From the NCBI GenBank assembly GCA_013203755.1, contig JABMPI010000046.1, forward strand, positions 1 through 9,572: a stretch of DNA of 9,572 nt. Direction: 5' to 3'. Positions 6,303-9,572 of the stretch are shown here, piece after piece. The stretch's first letter is position 1. Each line of letters starts with the position of its first letter. The translations under genes were made by a program, and so were the position numbers. Source of the stretch: Bacteroidota bacterium (GTDB taxonomy: Bacteria > Bacteroidota > Bacteroidia > Bacteroidales > Prolixibacteraceae). The notes beneath the pieces are model-generated. The model was not told the origin of the DNA. It was given only the letters and a program-made list of their open reading frames with translations, and searched no databases.

Positions 6303-6923
6303 ATGAAAACAAATGAAAGAAAAATACATTGGGAAAACGTGTTTCAAACCAAAGACACAGCAAAAGTAAGTTGGTTTCAATCCATTCCTGAAACATCGTT
6401 GCGACTGATCGAAAAACTAAATATTGATAAAACTTCAAAAATTATTGAGGTGGGTTGCGGCGACAGTTTTCTTGGCGATTTTTTACTCGATAAAAATTAT
6501 TCCGAAATTACACTACTCGACATTTCAGAAAAAGCTTTAAATACCATTAAACATCGACTGGGTGAAAAAGTAAAAGCTATTACCTTTTTAGCCGCTGATG
6601 TTACAGAATTTTCAACTTCCCAAAAATATAACCTTTGGCACGACCGTGCTGTCTTTCACTTTCTTACCGATGAGAATGACAGAAACAAATATGTTAACAG
6701 TGTATCAGAAAAATTGGTTTCAGGTGGTTATTTAATTTTAGGTACATTCTCGAATAACGGGCCAAACGTTTGCAGTGGATTGCAAGTTCAACAATATTCT
6801 GAAAAAGAAATTACTGAAATATTTAGTTCGAATTTCAAAAAAATAGAGTGTTTTACGGAGAACCATCAAACACCTTCCGGCGGGAGTCAGAATTTCCTAT
6901 TTTCTATTTTTCAGAGAATATAA
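6303..6923 (+). CDS. Class I SAM-dependent methyltransferase
   Basis: This 206-residue cytoplasmic enzyme has a Rossmann methyltransferase fold. Motif I is IIEVGCGDS (47-55), which binds S-adenosylmethionine. LLDIS (71-75) ends the second strand with the acidic residue that contacts the ribose, and ADV (98-100) contacts adenine. WHDRAVFHFLTDENDRNKYV (112-131) is a signature of a small-molecule methyltransferase subfamily distantly related to thiopurine and tellurite-type enzymes. The opening HWENVFQTKDTAKVSWFQ and the closing TENHQTPSGGSQNFLFSIF also fit that subfamily. The length is typical. The N-terminal WENVF...VSWFQ conservation supports the ATG at 6303. The substrate is unknown. The VOC-fold gene follows 64 bases after the stop with a possible promoter of its own between them, so co-transcription is possible but not required. 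Confidence 0.88.
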   Translation: MKTNERKIHWENVFQTKDTAKVSWFQSIPETSLRLIEKLNIDKTSKIIEVGCGDSFLGDFLLDKNYSEITLLDISEKALNTIKHRLGEKVKAITFLAADVTEFSTSQKYNLWHDRAVFHFLTDENDRNKYVNSVSEKLVSGGYLILGTFSNNGPNVCSGLQVQQYSEKEITEIFSSNFKKIECFTENHQTPSGGSQNFLFSIFQRI

Positions 6924-6950
6924 AAGTCAGATATTGTTATCAATTATTCT

Positions 6951-6958
6951 TACTTTTA
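6951..6958 (+). promoter_or_regulatory. Possible -7 box of the VOC gene
   Basis: TACTTTTA, one base off TAnnTTTG, lies 37 bases before the ATG at 6988. The TTG at 6934-6936 is only 14 bp upstream, too close for a normal -33 element, so the call is tentative. It argues against translation starting at 6934. Confidence 0.38.
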
Positions 6959-6987
6959 GAATTCTAAAACTTAAATCAAAAAAAATT

Positions 6988-7494
6988 ATGAAAAATCTAG
7001 TAGTCTTATTCTGTTTCGTTGCCCTTGGATTGGCTTCCAGTGCTCAAAGCAAATTTAGTAACCCAACTATTTTCATTGGTAACGTAATTGTTGACCTTGA
7101 TAAATCGGTAGATTTCTACACCAATATAATTGGCATGACTAAAACCGGTGGATTTAGTGTGGATGGCGAAAAATCGAAAGAATTGGGTTTAACCGACGGA
7201 AGAGCAATTGATGTTGCCGTGTTAAAATTAGAAGACAGCCCACAAGCAAACGAGTGGAAACTGATGAGTTTTGGAACAAAAGCTGGGCATAAAAAACCAA
7301 AATATTTGCACGACGATACAGGAATGCAGTACATTACTATTTTGGTAAATCACCTCGATCCGGTTATTGAGCGGGTTAAAAAGAACAACATTGAAATACT
7401 AAGCAACGTACCATCAAGTTTGGGTAATGATCGGTTTTTTATTTTAGTTCAAGATCCGGATGGAACTTTTATTGAGTTGATTGGGCCCAGATAG
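6988..7494 (+). CDS. Exported glyoxalase/VOC-fold protein
   Basis: This 168-residue protein has an N-terminal signal peptide (MKNLVVLFCFVALGLASSA, likely cut after Ala19) and one vicinal-oxygen-chelate domain of two beta-alpha-beta-beta-beta modules. The first is IGNVIVDLDKSVDFYTNIIGM (30-50). The second starts at GMQYITILVNHLDPVIERVKK (112-132) and ends in QDPDGTFIELIGPR (155-168), the common C-terminal signature with the metal-ligand Glu163. The usual first His ligand is replaced near FIGNVIV, so metal binding and catalysis are uncertain. Most VOC proteins (glyoxalase I, dioxygenases, resistance proteins) are cytoplasmic, so export is notable. The frame is open back to a TTG at 6934, but that start would put 18 extra charged residues before the signal peptide and would span a likely promoter box, so the ATG at 6988 is preferred. 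An A-rich stretch precedes it, as is common in Bacteroidota. A strong terminator follows. Confidence 0.85.
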   Translation: MKNLVVLFCFVALGLASSAQSKFSNPTIFIGNVIVDLDKSVDFYTNIIGMTKTGGFSVDGEKSKELGLTDGRAIDVAVLKLEDSPQANEWKLMSFGTKAGHKKPKYLHDDTGMQYITILVNHLDPVIERVKKNNIEILSNVPSSLGNDRFFILVQDPDGTFIELIGPR

Positions 7495-7513
7495 GAAATT
7501 GCTGAAAGAAGGA

Positions 7514-7578
7514 AGTCGCAGTCGCTAGTCGCAGTGAGCAGAAAGAAGAAAGAAGAAAGAAGAAGAAGAAGGTCGCAG
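7514..7578 (+). repeat. GTCGCAG repeats flanking a GAA-rich purine tract
   Basis: AGTCGCAG occurs at 7514-7521 and 7527-7534 with GTCGCT between them, and GGTCGCAG at 7571-7578. Between these lies a tract of GAA and GAAA units (7541-7571) made only of purines on the plus strand, with strong mirror symmetry. The block begins 20 bases after the VOC stop and precedes the terminator. It shares AGTCGCAG with the block at 4411-4430. Confidence 0.6.
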
Positions 7579-7584
7579 TAAAAG

Positions 7585-7632
7585 AAAAGAACCGTTCTCT
7601 AGCTATACAAAATAGAGAGAACGGTTCTTTTT
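7585..7632 (+). terminator. Strong intrinsic terminator after the VOC gene
   Basis: AAAAGAACCGTTCTCT (7585-7600) pairs perfectly with AGAGAACGGTTCTTTT (7616-7631) over 16 bp, with a 15-base loop and a run of five T at 7628-7632. The A-run on the 5' side means it could also stop transcription from the other strand. It ends the methyltransferase/VOC transcription and isolates the next gene. Confidence 0.9.
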
Positions 7633-7786
7633 AATTCAGTCAAGACCCCATAAATCGCATCTAAATATTTATATCGAATTCTAAACTACGAATACAAACC
7701 AACCCAAATCAACTAACATTCAGCAGTTTACAAATAATACTATTTGAATATTCCTTCCCTCCCTTTCCTTTTAATTATAATTATCG
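7633..7786. other. Non-coding AT-rich spacer, no feature seen
   Basis: The gap between the VOC stop and the next ATG is 338 bases. Its left part is the repeat block and terminator and its right end is a promoter. In the remaining 154 bases I see no ORF of note, tRNA, hairpin or riboswitch-like structure. Confidence 0.5.
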
Positions 7787-7794
7787 TACTTTCG
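7764..7794 (+). promoter_or_regulatory. Likely promoter of the HlyIII/TrhA gene
   Basis: TACTTTCG (7787-7794) is close to TAnnTTTG, with one mismatch. TTTC at 7764-7767 sits 19 bp upstream as an imperfect -33 element. The predicted leader before the ATG at 7833 is about 33 bases and AT-rich, without a Shine-Dalgarno. Confidence 0.42.
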
Positions 7795-7832
7795 AACAAT
7801 TAATAAAAATATTCAATTATTTAAATTCTGGT

Positions 7833-8492
7833 ATGAAGAGAGAGAAAAGAGTTAAGGAAGGATACAGAACATTATCGGTTGGAGAAGAGATTGTTAATAG
7901 CATTACACACGGAATTGGTACTTTATTAAGTATTGCAGCTCTGATATTATTAGTTGTTTTTGCCGCTATTAAAGGAAATATTTGGCATGTTGTAAGCTTC
8001 TCAATTTTTGGAACTACACTGGTGTTGTTGTACTTATCATCCACATTGTATCACAGTTTCACTAAAATAAAAATAAAAAACCTATTTGCCCGTTTCGACC
8101 ATGCAGCCATTTTTTTATTGATTGCCGGAACTTATACTCCGTTCCTATTAACTGCACTCCGGGGTGCTTTTGGCTGGACATTGTTTGGAATAATATGGGC
8201 AGTTGCCATCGCCGGAGTAGTAATTCGCTCTATTTATTTAACCAAATTCAGAAAACTAATGGTTGGCTTGTACCTGGCAATGGGCTGGATGTTTGTTGTT
8301 GCCATTGGTCCAATGATGAAAAATCTACCCGGAATTAGCCTTATTTTTCTTTTTCTTGGCGGTGCAATGTATTCTATTGGTGTTATTTTTTATTCGTGGA
8401 GAACTTTAAAATACGGTCACGGCATTTGGCACCTGTTTGTTTTAGCAGGAAGTATTATGCACTTCTTCTCTGTTATTTATAGTTTGAATTAG
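7833..8492 (+). CDS. trhA: HlyIII/PAQR-family membrane protein (TrhA type)
   Basis: This 219-residue integral inner-membrane protein has seven hydrophobic segments (about 26-46, 52-72, 90-108, 113-133, 142-160, 167-187 and 197-217). The family's conserved metal-site residues are all present: S-x-x-x-H at Ser70-His74 (SSTLYHS), Asp89 in FDHAAIFLLIAGTYTPF, and H-x-x-x-H at His196-His200 (YGHGIWH). His26 in SITHGIG and His210 are also typical. Members were first named hemolysin III; bacterial homologues (YqfA/TrhA) are now linked to membrane energetics and lipid homeostasis, and the fold is shared with adiponectin receptors. Hemolysis should not be assumed. Length is normal for the family (about 200-220). 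The gene is monocistronic, isolated by the terminator at 7585-7632 and converging with the rhamnulokinase gene. Confidence 0.93.
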   Translation: MKREKRVKEGYRTLSVGEEIVNSITHGIGTLLSIAALILLVVFAAIKGNIWHVVSFSIFGTTLVLLYLSSTLYHSFTKIKIKNLFARFDHAAIFLLIAGTYTPFLLTALRGAFGWTLFGIIWAVAIAGVVIRSIYLTKFRKLMVGLYLAMGWMFVVAIGPMMKNLPGISLIFLFLGGAMYSIGVIFYSWRTLKYGHGIWHLFVLAGSIMHFFSVIYSLN

Positions 8493-8548
8493 TGGGAAGA
8501 GGTTGACATTTACAACCTGAATCTCATTTCAAATTCATACAAATAGAA

Positions 8549-9572
8549 TTAATTCAATTTCTCAAATCTTTTGTAAGCTGCATCCCAATCCAATTTTGGC
8601 GACGATTTGTATTCTGTAACCTCAAATGAATTACGGACAACTTTGCGAATTTCAGTTAAAGAATTTACCGCATCCATTGCTTTTGCCTGCATCATAATAT
8701 TACCAATTGCCGTAGCTTCCGTTGGACCTGCAAAAACAGGAATTCCAATGGCATCGGCAGTTAGCTGGTTCATCATTTTGTTATGAGCCCCACCACCAAT
8801 AATATGAAGTTTTTCAATTCGATTTCCGGTTACAGATTCGATTTGTTTTATCGTGTATTTATATTTTAAAACCAGACTATCGTAAATACAGCGGGCAATC
8901 TCACCTTTCGATTCCGGGATTGATTGATTCGTTTTCTTACAATACTCCTGAATTGCCAACGGCATGTTTCCGGGATTCAAAAACATCTGCTCATCTGGAT
9001 TAATCAAACATTTAAACGGCTCTACAGAATCACTTAAATCCACTATCTCCTGCCAATCCATTTCATACTCTTCGTCCCAAATGCGTTTGCATTCCTGAAT
9101 CAACCACATTCCCATAATATTTTTCAAAAAACGGGTTGTTCCATCCACGCCACCTTCGTTGGTAAAATTCATTGCCAGGGTTTTTTCCGAAACCAGAGGC
9201 TTATCGCTTTCTATACCCAACAACGACCAGGTTCCAGAACTTAAATAAGCCCAATTGTCGCCATCTGCCGGAGCAGAAACTATTGCAGACGCTGTGTCGT
9301 GCGACGCAACCGCAACGCACGAAATTTCTGCACTGCCAGTCTCTTCCATAACTTCAGGCAATATTTTTCCTATTTCATCTCCCGGCTGAACTATTTCTCC
9401 CATTAATTGCATCGGAATACCAGCCGCCTCAAATAATTTTGATTCCCATTCAGGCTTTCCCGGTTTTAACAATTGAGAAGTACTTGCAATGGTATATTCG
9501 TTTTTCTTAATTCCCGTAAATAAATAGTTTAGTGTATCTGGTGTAAACAACAAACTTTCAGCAATTTTTAAC
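8549..9572 (-). CDS. rhaB: Rhamnulokinase, C-terminal 340 residues (runs off right edge)
   Basis: This FGGY-family sugar kinase phosphorylates L-rhamnulose to L-rhamnulose 1-phosphate in cytoplasmic rhamnose breakdown. Support for rhamnulokinase over fuculokinase or xylulokinase comes from LFTPDTLNYLFTG followed by NEYTIASTSQLL, then VASHDTASAIVSAP, YLSSGTWSLLG, RFLKNIMGMWLIQECKR, and the C-terminal ATP-site segment IIGGGAHNKMMNQLTADA leading to GPTEATAIGN. The frame is open to the right edge without a believable start. Residues LKIAES precede the TTG at 9551-9553, so that codon is an internal Leu. Full-length enzymes are about 480-490 residues, so about 145 N-terminal residues lie beyond the window. 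No other rhamnose genes (isomerase, aldolase, permease) are in view; they would be expected upstream of this gene, to the right. Together with the sulfatases it hints at use of sulfated rhamnose-containing glycans, which is inference. Confidence 0.92.
   Translation of the reverse strand, partial: LKIAESLLFTPDTLNYLFTGIKKNEYTIASTSQLLKPGKPEWESKLFEAAGIPMQLMGEIVQPGDEIGKILPEVMEETGSAEISCVAVASHDTASAIVSAPADGDNWAYLSSGTWSLLGIESDKPLVSEKTLAMNFTNEGGVDGTTRFLKNIMGMWLIQECKRIWDEEYEMDWQEIVDLSDSVEPFKCLINPDEQMFLNPGNMPLAIQEYCKKTNQSIPESKGEIARCIYDSLVLKYKYTIKQIESVTGNRIEKLHIIGGGAHNKMMNQLTADAIGIPVFAGPTEATAIGNIMMQAKAMDAVNSLTEIRKVVRNSFEVTEYKSSPKLDWDAAYKRFEKLN

Noticed and set aside
8500..8518. Hairpin AGGTTG-7-CAACCT after the HlyIII gene as a terminator
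   Set aside because: The stem is only 6 bp and no T-run follows on either strand, so it is too weak to call.
1..9572. A complete polysaccharide utilisation locus or a novel defence or mobile system
   Set aside because: There is no SusC/SusD pair, lyase, nuclease, reverse transcriptase, toxin-antitoxin pair, transposase or integrase in the window. Neighbouring genes mostly have separate promoters or opposite strands, so a joint system is not supported.

Overview
The window looks like chromosomal DNA of a Bacteroidota bacterium. It is AT-rich, and no start codon is preceded by a Shine-Dalgarno sequence. Several genes have the Bacteroidota-type promoter (TTTG or TTG, 19-21 bp, TAnnTTTG). Two adjacent genes encode lipobox proteins, one of them an FGly-type sulfatase, and a second sulfatase is decaying nearby. 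Sulfatases together with a rhamnulokinase would suit a degrader of sulfated, rhamnose-containing polysaccharide, for example a marine Bacteroidia member. That is inference: no SusC/SusD pair or polysaccharide lyase is present, and I cannot name a genus.

Layout, left to right. Positions 1-430 (minus) hold the C-terminal half of a dead sulfatase, cut off at its 5' side and carrying a TGA where a conserved Trp is expected. A DEAD-box RNA helicase with a DbpA-type RNA-binding tail follows (plus). Next come a DUF1460 cysteine-amidase-like lipoprotein and an arylsulfatase lipoprotein, probably one transcript (plus). A 92-bp inverted-repeat element lies between the sulfatase and a convergent membrane-anchored metallo-beta-lactamase-fold hydrolase of NAPE-PLD type, and it supplies the stop codon of the latter. 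A small conserved-looking protein of unknown function follows on the minus strand. Divergent from it are a SAM methyltransferase and an exported glyoxalase/VOC-fold protein (plus), ending in GTCGCAG repeats, a GAA purine tract and a strong intrinsic terminator. The last two genes are a HlyIII/TrhA-type seven-helix membrane protein (plus) and the C-terminal 340 residues of a rhamnulokinase (minus), which runs off the right edge.

The genes do not form one pathway. The only tight pair is the DUF1460 lipoprotein and the sulfatase; the rest have their own promoters or change strand. Start sites were corrected for three genes (1977, 2877, 6988) using promoter position and signal peptides. I see no CRISPR array, tRNA, rRNA, phage or defence genes, and no convincing undescribed multi-gene system. 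The most noteworthy items are the sulfatase remnant, the MITE-like repeat overlapping a stop codon, and promoter boxes so close to two start codons that leaderless mRNAs are likely.
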